From the NCBI RefSeq assembly GCF_041020765.1, contig NZ_JBEUEJ010000009.1: 64,000 nucleotides of DNA. One strand, given 5' to 3'. Under the pieces are notes generated by a model that worked only from the letters and a program-made list of their open reading frames with translations, made no database searches and was not told the DNA's origin. Every line of letters begins with the position of its first letter. Within the stretch, counting starts at the first letter, position 1. Positions 52,061-60,559 of this stretch are shown here, piece after piece. The position numbers were made by a program, and so were the translations under genes. Origin of the DNA: Kineococcus terrestris (GTDB lineage: Bacteria > Actinomycetota > Actinomycetes > Actinomycetales > Kineococcaceae).

Positions 52061-53625
52061 CCGAGTGGCTCCTGCTGGGCGCCGGTGTCCTGCTGACCCT
52101 GGGCACCGCGGTCTTCGTCGCCGCCGAGTTCTCCTTCGTCACCCTGGACCGCTTCGCCGTGGAGAACGCCGCCCGCGGCGGCGACCGGCGCGCGGCCGGG
52201 GTGCTGCCCGCGCTGAGCAGCCTGTCGACCCAGCTGTCCGGCGCCCAGGTCGGCATCACCCTGACCACCCTGCTGCTCGGCTACCTCGTCGAGCCGTCCC
52301 TGGCGACGCTGCTGCGCGGCCCGCTCGGCGCGCTGGGCCTCGGCCCCGCGCTGACGGGCACCGTCGCCGTCACCGCCTCCGTCGTGCTGGCCGCGGCCTT
52401 CTCGATGGTCGTCGGGGAGCTGGTGCCCAAGAACCTCGCCCTGTCCGTGCCGCTGGGCACCGCGCGCGTCGTGGCCCCCCTGCAGCGCGGCTTCACCTGG
52501 GTGATCTCCCCGCTCATCACCGTGCTCAACGGCAGCGCCAACCGCTTCCTGCGCGCGGTGGGCGTCGAGCCGCAGGAGGAGCTGTCCGGCGCCCGCTCGG
52601 CGCGCGAGCTGGCCGCGCTCGTGCGCCGCTCCGCCGACCTGGGCACCCTCGACCTCGGCACCGCCACCCTGCTCAGCCGCACCCTCGTCTTCGGCGACCA
52701 GACCGCCGCCGACGTCATGACCCCGCGGGTGCGCACGCAGTCGCTGCGCCACGACGAGACCGCCGCCGACGTCGTCGCCCGCGCCCGCGCCACGGGGCAC
52801 TCGCGCTTCCCCGTGACCGGCGAGGACCTCGACGACGTCCTCGGCGCGGTGCACGTGAAGTCCGCGGTGGCCGTGCCGCCCGAGCGGCGCGCCGAGGTGC
52901 CGGCGGCCGCGCTGATGGCCGAGGTGCGCCGCGTGCCCGACACCCTGCGCCTGGACCCGCTGCTGCTGCAGCTGCGCCAGAAGGGCCTTCAGCTGGCCGT
53001 CGTCGTCGACGAGTACGGCGGCACGGCCGGTGTGGTGACGCTGGAGGACCTCGTGGAGGAGATCGTCGGCGACGTCGCCGACGAGCACGACCGCGACCGC
53101 GGCGGGCTGCGCCGGCACCGCGACGGCTCCTGGACGGTCCCGGGCCTGGCCCGCCCCGACGAGGTGCGCGCGGGCACCGGCGTGGACGTGCCCGACGCCC
53201 CCGCCTACGAGACGCTCGGCGGCTTCGTCATGGCCCGGCTGGGGCGCGTGCCGGCCGTGGGCGACGAGGTCGCTGTCGGCCAGGACGCGTTCCTGCGCGT
53301 GGTGCGGATGGAGGGCCGGCGCGTGGAGCGGCTGCGGCTGCGGCTGCGGGCCCCCGCCGCGGCGGGCGTCCCCGCGCCGCCGGAGCCGGTCGCGGCCGTG
53401 CCCGCGCCCGGGCCGGGCGCGGCGCCCGCGGTGACCCCGGAGGCCTCGCCGGCGGTGGACCCGGCCCGGGCGTCCGGGCCCGCGGCGCGGCGGCGCGCGC
53501 ACCGGCGGGCCGCCGAGCGCGCCGCCGCCCGGCGCGCGGCGGGCGGCGAGGGTGACGGCGAGGGTGACGGCGGGGGGCGGGACGGGACCTCCCGGCCCGC
53601 CGGTGAGCGGGGGGTGCGCCGGTGA
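52057..53625 (+). CDS. CNNM/CorC-type membrane protein with CBS pair (hemolysin-C like), 1
   Basis: The product is 522 residues. A DUF21 membrane domain with three to four helices (about 1-185; VVGELVPKNLALS) is followed by a CBS pair (about 200-330) and a CorC/HlyC-type C-terminal domain (TVPGLARPDEVRAGTG ... FVMARLGRVPAVGD). A long Pro/Ala/Arg-rich tail after about residue 430 is unusual. The family is linked to Mg or Co transport. GTG 52057 has CGGAGG 6 bases upstream. Its stop overlaps the second paralogue's start. Confidence 0.9.
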   Translation: MTEWLLLGAGVLLTLGTAVFVAAEFSFVTLDRFAVENAARGGDRRAAGVLPALSSLSTQLSGAQVGITLTTLLLGYLVEPSLATLLRGPLGALGLGPALTGTVAVTASVVLAAAFSMVVGELVPKNLALSVPLGTARVVAPLQRGFTWVISPLITVLNGSANRFLRAVGVEPQEELSGARSARELAALVRRSADLGTLDLGTATLLSRTLVFGDQTAADVMTPRVRTQSLRHDETAADVVARARATGHSRFPVTGEDLDDVLGAVHVKSAVAVPPERRAEVPAAALMAEVRRVPDTLRLDPLLLQLRQKGLQLAVVVDEYGGTAGVVTLEDLVEEIVGDVADEHDRDRGGLRRHRDGSWTVPGLARPDEVRAGTGVDVPDAPAYETLGGFVMARLGRVPAVGDEVAVGQDAFLRVVRMEGRRVERLRLRLRAPAAAGVPAPPEPVAAVPAPGPGAAPAVTPEASPAVDPARASGPAARRRAHRRAAERAAARRAAGGEGDGEGDGGGRDGTSRPAGERGVRR

Positions 53626-54692
53626 GCTCCGAGGTCTCCCTGCTCGTGGCGGTCCTGCTGCTGCTGGGCAACGCCTTCTTCGTCGGCGGCGAGTTCGCCG
53701 TCCTGTCCGCGCGGCGCAGCCAGGTCGAGCCGCTGGCCGCCACCTCGGCCCGCGCCCGCAGCGCGCTGGCCGCCATGGAGCACGTCTCGCTGATGCTGGC
53801 CCTGTGCCAGCTGGGGGTGACGCTGTGCTCGCTGGGGCTGGGCGCCGTGGCCGAGCCGGCCGTCGCGCACCTGCTGGAACCCGCCTTCGAGGCCGCCGGG
53901 GTGCCCGAGGGCCTCGTGCACCCGGTGTCCCTCGCGCTCGCCCTGACGATCGTCGTCTACCTGCACGTCGTCGTCGGGGAGATGATCCCCAAGAACCTCA
54001 GCATCGCCGGGCCCGACCGCGCCGTGCTGGCGTTCGCGCCGCCGCTGGTGGCCCTCGGCCGCGTCCTGGGCCCCGTCGTGCGGGCCCTGAACGCGGTGAC
54101 GAACGCGCTGCTGCGGCTGGCGGGGGTCGAGCCGAAGGACGAGGTGGCCAGCGCCTTCACCGTCGAGGAGGTGCAGTCGATCGTCGCCGAGAGCCGCCGC
54201 GAGGGGACGCTGCAGGACACCCAGGGCCTGGTGGCGGGGGCGCTGGAGTTCTCCGACCGCAGCGTCGGGGAGATCGCCGTCCCGCTGGACGAGCTGCGCA
54301 CGCTGCCGCCGGGCGCCAGCCCCGCCGACGTGGAGGCCCTCGTGGCGCGCACGGGGTTCAGCCGCTTCCCCGTCGCCGACGCCGACGGGGACCTGCACGG
54401 CTACCTGCACCTGAAGGACGTGCTGTACGCCGACCCCGCCGAGCACCCCGAGCGCTACGAGCGGCCGGTGCCGGACAAGCGGGTGCGCCCGCTGGGGACG
54501 CTGGCCGAGGACGAGGAGGTCGAGGACGCGCTGGCCTCGATGCGGCGCACCGGCTCGCACCTGGCGCGCGTGGTCGACGGCCGCGGCCGGGTGACGGGGG
54601 TCGTCTTCCTCGAGGACGTCATCGAGGAGCTGGTCGGCGAGGTCGCCGACGCCACCCAGCGCGCCGACGTCGCGCTGCGCGCGCGGGGCTGA
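53622..54692 (+). CDS. CNNM/CorC-type membrane protein with CBS pair, 2
   Basis: The product is 356 residues, a shorter paralogue of the preceding protein. It has a DUF21 membrane domain (VVGEMIPKNLSIAGPDRAV) and a CBS pair (about 205-340; LARVVDGRGRVTGVVFLEDVIEELVGEV, split), but lacks the CorC C-terminal domain. GTG 53622 overlaps the previous stop (GTGA). Tandem long and short paralogues are a common actinobacterial arrangement; the two may form a heteromer. Confidence 0.9.
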   Translation: MSSEVSLLVAVLLLLGNAFFVGGEFAVLSARRSQVEPLAATSARARSALAAMEHVSLMLALCQLGVTLCSLGLGAVAEPAVAHLLEPAFEAAGVPEGLVHPVSLALALTIVVYLHVVVGEMIPKNLSIAGPDRAVLAFAPPLVALGRVLGPVVRALNAVTNALLRLAGVEPKDEVASAFTVEEVQSIVAESRREGTLQDTQGLVAGALEFSDRSVGEIAVPLDELRTLPPGASPADVEALVARTGFSRFPVADADGDLHGYLHLKDVLYADPAEHPERYERPVPDKRVRPLGTLAEDEEVEDALASMRRTGSHLARVVDGRGRVTGVVFLEDVIEELVGEVADATQRADVALRARG

Positions 54693-54717
54693 CGCCCGCC
54701 GCGCGCGGGGCTGACGC
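54681..54717 (+). repeat. 22-bp-spaced duplication across the CBS-protein 2 stop codon
   Basis: GCGCGGGGCTGACGC occurs at 54681-54695 and again at 54703-54717. The first copy contains the stop codon (54690-54692). Confidence 0.8.
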
Positions 54718-54748
54718 GCCGGGCGCCCGGGGACGGGCGCCCGGCGCG
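54715..54748. terminator. Bidirectional hairpin between CBS-protein 2 and the PRC-barrel gene
   Basis: A perfect 14-bp stem (CGCGCCGGGCGCCC / GGGCGCCCGGCGCG) has a 6-base loop and sits between convergent genes. Confidence 0.8.
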
Positions 54749-54753
54749 CTCCG

Positions 54754-55116
54754 TCAGCGGCGGGCCAGGCGCCGGCCGCTGGGGGTGTCGGCGGGGGTGT
54801 AGTCCAGGCCGTAGTGGGCGTAGATGCGCGGCTCGTCGTCCGGGCCGAGCTCCTCGTCGGTGGCGAAGGCCGGTGCGGCCTTGACGGTCTCCTTGGGGAA
54901 CGCCACGCGGACGTCGTGCCGGCCGACCGCGGCCTGGTCCAGCGGCACCATGACCACCTTCTTGAACCCCACGACCCCGGTCTCGACGGCCGCGAACAGC
55001 CACTCGTCGGTGGCGGCGTCGACGTACACGGACGCGAGGGTGCCGATCTTGGCGTCGGTGACGTCGGTCACCGCGGCGCCCTTCCACTGGTTGAGGTCCT
55101 GCACCAGGATGGTCAT
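54754..55116 (-). CDS. PRC-barrel domain protein
   Basis: The product is 120 residues. A PRC-barrel core (AAVTDVTDAKIGTLASVYVDAATDEWLFAAVETG, split) is followed by VMVPLDQAAVGRHDVRVAFPKETV and an acidic tail. Such small proteins occur in actinobacteria with stress or surface roles; no function is known. ATG 55116 starts it. It is convergent with the CBS operon and divergent from the next gene. Confidence 0.85.
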   Translation of the reverse strand: MTILVQDLNQWKGAAVTDVTDAKIGTLASVYVDAATDEWLFAAVETGVVGFKKVVMVPLDQAAVGRHDVRVAFPKETVKAAPAFATDEELGPDDEPRIYAHYGLDYTPADTPSGRRLARR

Positions 55117-55256
55117 GGCGTCACTGTGCCGTCGCCGCGGGTGCGCGGCCACCCGGTCGGCGCCGGCACCTCCACGAGTGCTCCACACACCCCCGACAGC
55201 GCGCCGACGCGCGCCGTGCGGCCGGGGGCGGAGCGGGTGCCACCATGGACGGCGGC

Positions 55257-56237
55257 ATGAGCGAGCAGAGCACCGGACCCGTCCGTCTGACCATCCCCTG
55301 GCTGCAGATCTGCGCGGGCGCCCTGGCCGCCGTCACCTCGGCGCTGGTGCTCGCGGGGGCCCGCAGCCTCGGCACCCTGGGCACCCTCCTGGGCGCGGCG
55401 CTGGGCAGCGTCGCCGCCTCGACGGCGGCCGCGGTCTACAACCACTACCTGGGGGTCAGCCGGGAGCGGGTGGCCGACGCGGCGCGGCGCGCCCGCGAGC
55501 GGCGCACCGCCCCGCTGCCCGTCCCGCCCGCCCAGGACCGGCACCCCGAGCGCGAGGACCCGCCCGCCGAGGACCCCGCGCCCGCCGCGGGACCGCCCGG
55601 CCGGGAGCCGGGGGACGGGGTCGGGGAGCCGGCCACGCCCGCCACGCCCGTCACGCCCGTCCGGCCCGCCCGCGCGCGGCGCCGGGTCGGCCGCCGGCAC
55701 GCCGTCCTCGTCGGCGCGGCCGCGTTCGCCGTCTCCGTCGGCGGCATCGCCGCGTGGGAGTACACCAGCGGCCAGACGGTCACGTCGGTGCGGCAGGGCA
55801 CCGCGGGCAGCGGGGAGGTCGAGCGCGGCGTCCTCGGCGGCAGCATCACCCCGTCGCCCGCGGACCCCGCCACCGGGGAGCCCGCCACCGGGGAGCCCGC
55901 CACCCCGGGCGGCGAGCCGACGTCCACGGGCACGGCGACGGACGGCACGAGCACGGACGGGCCGACCGCGAGCGGGACGGCGACGCCGGAGCGCAGCGGG
56001 GGGACGACGCCCGGGCCCACCGCGACGGGCTCGGCGTCCGGGTCCCCGTCGTCCTCGCCCGGCACGGCCACGGCCGAGCCGACGGGGGACCCGGGCTCGG
56101 CCGCCGGCGACGGGTCGGCCGCGCAGGACGCGGAGGCGGCCGCCGCCGACGGCACCGGCGCGGGCACCGGCGCGGGCACCGCCGTGGTCGAGGAGGCCGC
56201 GGCGAGCGCCCCCACCGCCGCGCCCGGGGCGGGCTGA
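55257..56237 (+). CDS. Membrane protein with a long Pro/Thr/Gly-rich outer tail, unknown function
   Basis: The product is 326 residues (ATG 55257; ATG 55245 in frame adds four). Two hydrophobic segments near the start (about 13-55), a basic/Pro-rich cytosolic-like region, then another hydrophobic segment (AVLVGAAAFAVSVGGIAAWEY) and a disordered Thr/Gly/Ser/Pro tail of about 150 residues with repeats (ATGEPATGEPAT; TGAGTGAGT). No family could be named. The tail may span or decorate the wall. It is divergent from the PRC-barrel gene and converges on nadK. Confidence 0.65.
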   Translation: MSEQSTGPVRLTIPWLQICAGALAAVTSALVLAGARSLGTLGTLLGAALGSVAASTAAAVYNHYLGVSRERVADAARRARERRTAPLPVPPAQDRHPEREDPPAEDPAPAAGPPGREPGDGVGEPATPATPVTPVRPARARRRVGRRHAVLVGAAAFAVSVGGIAAWEYTSGQTVTSVRQGTAGSGEVERGVLGGSITPSPADPATGEPATGEPATPGGEPTSTGTATDGTSTDGPTASGTATPERSGGTTPGPTATGSASGSPSSSPGTATAEPTGDPGSAAGDGSAAQDAEAAAADGTGAGTGAGTAVVEEAAASAPTAAPGAG

Positions 56238-56238
56238 G

Positions 56239-56262
56239 CCGGCCGCCGGGTGCGGCGGCCGG
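56239..56262. terminator. Hairpin between convergent genes
   Basis: A 9-bp stem (CCGGCCGCC / GGCGGCCGG) with a 6-base loop fills the short gap before nadK. Confidence 0.65.
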
Positions 56263-57192
56263 TCAGCGGGCCTGCGGGGTCAGCTTGCGGCGCAGCTGCT
56301 CCGGCACCAGCTCCAGCATCTCGTCGGGCAGCAGCGGCAGGTCCAGCAGGCTGAGCTTGACCCGCGAGCGGCGCCCGTGCCCGCCGGGGTCCATCCGGAT
56401 GACGTGCCCGGCGTCGCGCTCGGCGACCACGTCGACGACCGAGCCCGGCGCCAGCGGCCCCGCGTCGATGCCGTCGACCTCCACGGCGGGGGTGCCGGAG
56501 GACTCCATGAGCTCCAGGCGCACCGGCTCGTCGACCCCCAGCACGATCGAGCGGGAGATCCCGGACATCGGCGCCACGGGCGTCACGACGAGGGTGTCGG
56601 CGCCGGGGGAGACCACCGGGCCGCCCGCGGCGTAGCTGTAGGCCGTCGAGCCGGAGGGGGTGGACAGCACCACGGCGTCGCAGCGCAGGTAGCCGATGCG
56701 CTGCCCGGCCACGCTGAGCGCGGCGGACACGGTGCCGCGGCCCGGGACGCGCGCGATGGCCACGTCGTTGAAGGCGACGGCCTCGCGCCCGGGCAGGCCG
56801 GTGCGCAGGCACAGGTGCGGCTCGACGGTGAAGTCCTTGCGGGCGATGCGTTCCAGCGCGGCGGGCAGCTCGCGCGGCTCCAGCTCGACGAGGAACCCCA
56901 GGTGGCCGAGGTTGACGCCCAGCACGGGGATGCCGCGGCCGACGACCAGGCGCAGCGCGCCGAGCATGGTGCCGTCCCCGCCGAGGCTGACGACGGCGTC
57001 GACGGTGCGCAGGAACTCGGCCTCGGTGACGGTCGGCACGTCCTCGGGCAGCCGGCCGGCGTCGCGCTGCAGGCCGACGACGTGCCCCTCGTGCTCGCGG
57101 GCCCAGCCGGCCACCACGGCCGCCGTCGCGGCGGTGTCGCGCACCGGGTGCACGACCAGTCCGAGCCGCCGACCGCGCACGCCCTGCTCCAC
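56263..57192 (-). CDS. nadK: NAD kinase
   Basis: The product is 309 residues. It has SLGGDGTMLGA (the GGDG loop), VNLGHLGFLVE, VVLSTPSGSTAYSYAAGGPVVSP (split) and a C-terminal beta domain. It phosphorylates NAD to NADP. GTG 57192 was chosen because TAGCGT ends 7 bases before it; the GTG nine bases upstream (57201) overlaps that -10 box. The downstream neighbour is the outer-tail membrane protein (convergent). The iron-ABC operon upstream runs in the same direction. Confidence 0.93.
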   Translation of the reverse strand: MEQGVRGRRLGLVVHPVRDTAATAAVVAGWAREHEGHVVGLQRDAGRLPEDVPTVTEAEFLRTVDAVVSLGGDGTMLGALRLVVGRGIPVLGVNLGHLGFLVELEPRELPAALERIARKDFTVEPHLCLRTGLPGREAVAFNDVAIARVPGRGTVSAALSVAGQRIGYLRCDAVVLSTPSGSTAYSYAAGGPVVSPGADTLVVTPVAPMSGISRSIVLGVDEPVRLELMESSGTPAVEVDGIDAGPLAPGSVVDVVAERDAGHVIRMDPGGHGRRSRVKLSLLDLPLLPDEMLELVPEQLRRKLTPQAR

Positions 57193-57199
57193 GCCGCTC

Positions 57200-57205
57200 A
57201 CGCTA
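57200..57205 (-). promoter_or_regulatory. -10 box (TAGCGT) of nadK
   Basis: On the minus strand TAGCGT ends 7 bases before GTG 57192, so nadK has its own, probably leaderless, transcript rather than relying on the ABC operon. Confidence 0.55.
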
Positions 57206-57226
57206 ACCGCGCGCCCGCGCCGGTCC

Positions 57227-58159
57227 TCACGCGCCCCGGCGGGCGGCGCTGCGGTGGCGGGCCAGCGGCACGACCAGCGGTGTGCCCGTCTCCGGGTCGG
57301 GCACGACGACGCAGGGCAGGCCGAAGACGCGCTCGACGAGCTCGGCGGTGACGACCTCGCGCGGGTCGCCCTGCGCCATGACCCGCCCGTCCTTGAGCGC
57401 GACGAGGTGGGTGGCGTACCGGCAGGCGTGGTTGAGGTCGTGCAGGACGGCGACCAGCGTGCGGCCCTGCTCCTCGTGCAGCGTGGCCAGCAGGTCCAGG
57501 ACCTCGATCTGGTGGGCGATGTCGAGGAACGTGGTCGGCTCGTCCAGCAGCAGCAGCGGCGTCTCCTGCGCCAGCGCCATCGCGATCCAGACCCGCTGGC
57601 GCTGCCCGCCGGACAGCTCGTCGACGGCGCGGTCGGCGAGGTCCTCCACGTGGGTGCTGGCCATGGCCGCGTCCACGGCCCGCTCGTCGTCGCGGGTCCA
57701 CTGCCGCAGCAGCTTCTGGTGCGGGAAGCGGCCGCGGGCCACGAGGTCGGCCACGGTGATGCCCTCGGGCGCCGACGCCGTCTGCGGCAGCAGGCCCAGG
57801 CGCCGGGCGACCTCCTTGGACGGCAGCGAGCGGATGTGCTCGCCGTCGAGCAGGACGTGCCCGCTCGTCGGCTTGAGCATGCGGGCCAGCGCCCGCAGCA
57901 GGGTCGACTTGCCGCAGGCGTTGGGGCCGACGACGACGGTGAAGGAGCCGTCGGGCACCTCCAGCGACAGGTCGCGGGTGATGGTGCGCTCGTCGTAGGC
58001 GAGCGTGAGGTCCTGCCCGCGCAGGCGCGCGGTGCCGGGCCGGACGGGCCCGGCGGGCCCGGTGGAGGTGGTCAGCGCGGTCACGGGCGGATCGGTCTCC
58101 GGGGTCGGGGCGGGAGCGGGGACGGGCGCCGGCCGGCGGCGGCGGGGCAGGGACGGCAC
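57227..58159 (-). CDS. Iron-siderophore ABC transporter ATPase (FepC/FhuC type)
   Basis: The product is 310 residues with a Pro-rich N-terminal extension of about 40 residues. Walker A GPNACGKSTLL, Q-loop GLLPQTASAPEGITVADLV, signature LSGGQRQRVWIAMALAQETP, Walker B LLLLDEPTTFLD and H-loop VLHDLNHA are those of FepC/FhuC. It energises ferric-siderophore uptake. GTG 58159 is 6 bp from the second permease stop, so all three genes are one operon; GTG 58084 is an alternative start. Confidence 0.92.
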   Translation of the reverse strand: MPSLPRRRRPAPVPAPAPTPETDPPVTALTTSTGPAGPVRPGTARLRGQDLTLAYDERTITRDLSLEVPDGSFTVVVGPNACGKSTLLRALARMLKPTSGHVLLDGEHIRSLPSKEVARRLGLLPQTASAPEGITVADLVARGRFPHQKLLRQWTRDDERAVDAAMASTHVEDLADRAVDELSGGQRQRVWIAMALAQETPLLLLDEPTTFLDIAHQIEVLDLLATLHEEQGRTLVAVLHDLNHACRYATHLVALKDGRVMAQGDPREVVTAELVERVFGLPCVVVPDPETGTPLVVPLARHRSAARRGA

Positions 58160-58165
58160 GGCGGC

Positions 58166-59266
58166 TCAGCCGAGCCCGCGTCGCCACTGGGCGACGAGCA
58201 GCCAGCACAGGTACAGCCCGCCGACGGCGCCGGTCATGACGCCCACGGGCAGCTGCACGGGGGAGAAGAGCCGCTGCGCGGCCAGGTCGCTGAGCAGCAG
58301 CAGCACCGCCCCGGTCAGGCCGGCGGCGACCAGCCCGCTGCCCACGGCCCCCGTCAGCCGGCGGGCCACCTGCGGGGCGGCCAGGGCGATGAAGGCGATC
58401 GGCCCGGCGGCCGTGGCGGCCAGCGCGGTGACGGCGACGGCCGCGGCCAGCACCGCCAGCTTGAGGCGGTCCACGCGCACGCCCAGCGCGCGGGCGGCGT
58501 CGTCGCCGAGGTCCAGCACGGTCAGGGAGCGGCCCAGCACCAGCAGCACGGGCAGCAGGACGGCCAGCCCGGCGGCCAGCGGCAGCGCCTGGTCCCAGCC
58601 GCGCGCGTTGAGGCTGCCGGTGATCCACAGCTGCGCGGCCTGCGCCTGCTCCACCCGCGAGCGCGTCAGCAGGTAGTTGTTGACGGCGATGAGCACGGCG
58701 CTGACGCCGATGCCGACGAGGATCAGCCGGTAGCCCTGCAGCCCCCCGCGCACCGACAGCGCGTAGACGAGGGCCGCGTTGGCGAAGCCGCCGACCAGGG
58801 CGCCCAGCGGGACGGCCGAGCCGGTGCCGCCGAGCACGAGGAGCACCACGAGGGCGCCCGTGACGGCGCCGTGGGTGAAGCCGATGACGTCGGGGCTGCC
58901 GAGCGGGTTGCGGGTGACCTGCTGGAACACCGCCCCGGCCACGCCGAGCGCGACGCCCACCAGGACGCCGACGACGACGCGCGGCAGGCGCAGGCCGGTG
59001 ACGACGAACGCGTCCGCGGGCCGGCCCTGCCCCAGCAGGGCGCTGACGGCTTGCGGGACGGTCAGCGGGTAGTCGCCGGTGGTCAGCAGCACCGCCACCA
59101 CGGCGGCCAGCGCCGCCAGCAGGCCCGCGCACACGAGCGCGGTGCGTCCCTCCAGGCGGACGCTGAAGCGCGCCCCGGTGCGCCCGCGCAGGGTCCGGCC
59201 GCGGCGGGCGCGGTCGGCGACCCCCGTGGGCCGGGTCAGCGGCCCGGGCCGGACGTCGACGCTCAC
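58166..59266 (-). CDS. Iron-siderophore ABC transporter permease, FecD-like
   Basis: The product is 366 residues with about nine to ten membrane segments. Family signatures: RLPRVVVGVLVGVALGVAGAVFQQVTRNPLGSPDVIGFTHGA (split) and GPIAFIALAAPQVARRLTG, as in FecCD/BtuC. An N-terminal basic extension of about 40 residues is present. GTG 59266 overlaps the first permease stop (GTGA). It forms the heterodimeric channel with the first permease. Confidence 0.93.
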   Translation of the reverse strand: MSVDVRPGPLTRPTGVADRARRGRTLRGRTGARFSVRLEGRTALVCAGLLAALAAVVAVLLTTGDYPLTVPQAVSALLGQGRPADAFVVTGLRLPRVVVGVLVGVALGVAGAVFQQVTRNPLGSPDVIGFTHGAVTGALVVLLVLGGTGSAVPLGALVGGFANAALVYALSVRGGLQGYRLILVGIGVSAVLIAVNNYLLTRSRVEQAQAAQLWITGSLNARGWDQALPLAAGLAVLLPVLLVLGRSLTVLDLGDDAARALGVRVDRLKLAVLAAAVAVTALAATAAGPIAFIALAAPQVARRLTGAVGSGLVAAGLTGAVLLLLSDLAAQRLFSPVQLPVGVMTGAVGGLYLCWLLVAQWRRGLG

Positions 59267-60327
59267 AGCTGCGCCAGCCGGCGGCGCCGGACGAGGGCCA
59301 CCAGGACGGGCGCGCCGAGGACCGCGGCCACGATGCTCACCTCCAGCTCGCCGGGGCGCACGACGACCCGGCCGATCACGTCGCCCAGCAGCAGCAGGCC
59401 GGGGGCCAGCAGCGTGGACAGGGGCAGGACCCAGCGCTGGTCCGGGCCGGTGAGGGCCCGCACCAGGTGGGGGACGGCCAGGCCGACGAAGGCGACCGGG
59501 CCCACCGCGGCGGTCGCCGACCCGCACAGCAGCGTCACGGCCAGCGCCGTCAGGACGCGGGTGCGGGTCACCGAGGCGCCCAGCGCGCGCCCGGAGTCCA
59601 CGCCCAGGGCGAGGGCGTTCAGCGGGCGCACCTGGCTCAGGCCCAGGGCGGTGCCGACGAGGACGAAGGGGGCCAGCTGGGCCACGACGGCGGCGTCCTG
59701 CCCGGCCAGGGAGCCGACCTGCCAGAAGCGGAAGCGGTCGAAGGTGCGCTGGTCGAGCAGGATCCACGCGGTCGTGTAGGCGGTCAGCGCGGCCGTGACG
59801 GCCGTGCCGGCCAGCGCCAGGCGCACGGGCGTGGCCCCGCCGCGGCCCGCGGAGCCGATGACGTAGACGGCCACGGAGACGACGGCCGCGCCGAGCATCG
59901 CGAACCACACCAGCTGCAGGCGCGAGGTGAGGCCGAGGACCGCCAGCGCGGTGACCATGGCGGCGGCGGCGCCGGCGTTGACGCCGAGCAGGCCGGGGTC
60001 GGCCAGGGGGTTGCGGGTCAGCGCCTGCATGAGCGCCCCGGACAGCCCGAGGGCGGCGCCGACGAGGAGCCCGGCCAGGGTGCGCGGCACGCGCAGCTCG
60101 CGCACGACGAGGGCGTCCTGGCCGGTGGCGGTGCCGCGCAGGGCGTCCCAGACGGTGCCCAGGGGGACGTCGCGGGAGCCGACGGCCAGGCTGGCGACCA
60201 CCGCGGCCAGCAGGACGAGCACGGCCAGGCCGAGCACCGCGCCGCGCCCGTGCCGCCGTCCGCCGGGCCGGCGCCGCGGTGGTGGCGGGGCCGCCGCGGC
60301 GGGCAGCGGGCTGGTCGAGGTGGCCAC
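59263..60327 (-). CDS. Iron-siderophore ABC transporter permease, FecC-like
   Basis: The product is 354 residues. After a short Pro/Arg cytosolic start come about ten membrane segments, with RVPRTLAGLLVGAALGLSGALMQALTRNPLADPGLLGVNAGA (split) and GPVAFVGLAVPHLVRALTGPDQR. It pairs with the FecD-like permease. GTG 60327 lies just after an iron box that overlaps the promoter. No siderophore-binding lipoprotein gene is adjacent. Confidence 0.93.
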   Translation of the reverse strand: MATSTSPLPAAAAPPPPRRRPGGRRHGRGAVLGLAVLVLLAAVVASLAVGSRDVPLGTVWDALRGTATGQDALVVRELRVPRTLAGLLVGAALGLSGALMQALTRNPLADPGLLGVNAGAAAAMVTALAVLGLTSRLQLVWFAMLGAAVVSVAVYVIGSAGRGGATPVRLALAGTAVTAALTAYTTAWILLDQRTFDRFRFWQVGSLAGQDAAVVAQLAPFVLVGTALGLSQVRPLNALALGVDSGRALGASVTRTRVLTALAVTLLCGSATAAVGPVAFVGLAVPHLVRALTGPDQRWVLPLSTLLAPGLLLLGDVIGRVVVRPGELEVSIVAAVLGAPVLVALVRRRRLAQL

Positions 60328-60331
60328 GAGG

Positions 60332-60350
60332 TGAGGTTAGCCTACCCGTC
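60332..60350 (-). promoter_or_regulatory. IdeR/DmdR-type iron box over the siderophore-transporter promoter
   Basis: The + strand holds AGGTTAGCCTACCC at 60334-60347. Compared with the 19-base IdeR/DtxR-type consensus (centre AGGTTAGGCTAACC), about 13 of 19 positions match. On the minus strand TAACCT ends 6 bases before GTG 60327, so a repressor here would block transcription when iron is plentiful. Confidence 0.7.
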
Positions 60351-60559
60351 GCAGGGGCGGGGGTCGCCGCCCGCGGCTCAGGTCCCGCCCTCCCCGGCCG
60401 ATCGGGGCAGCGGGTCCCGTGCGGCATGATGGGTCCCCGGCGGGCGCGCCACCAGGTGCGGCCCGCGGTCGAGTGTTCAGCGCCGTCGCGGCGCGCAGGT
60501 CCCTCCTCACCGGAGCGCGGTCGGGCACCACGGCCACCCCGTCGTCCCGAGAGGAACCC

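Noticed and set aside
60378..60404. Fourth motility-type promoter before the DEAD-box gene (TCAG-N15-GCCGATCG)
   Set aside because: The first box lacks the AA, spacing is 15 instead of 16, and it lies about 155 bases from the start; treated as chance.
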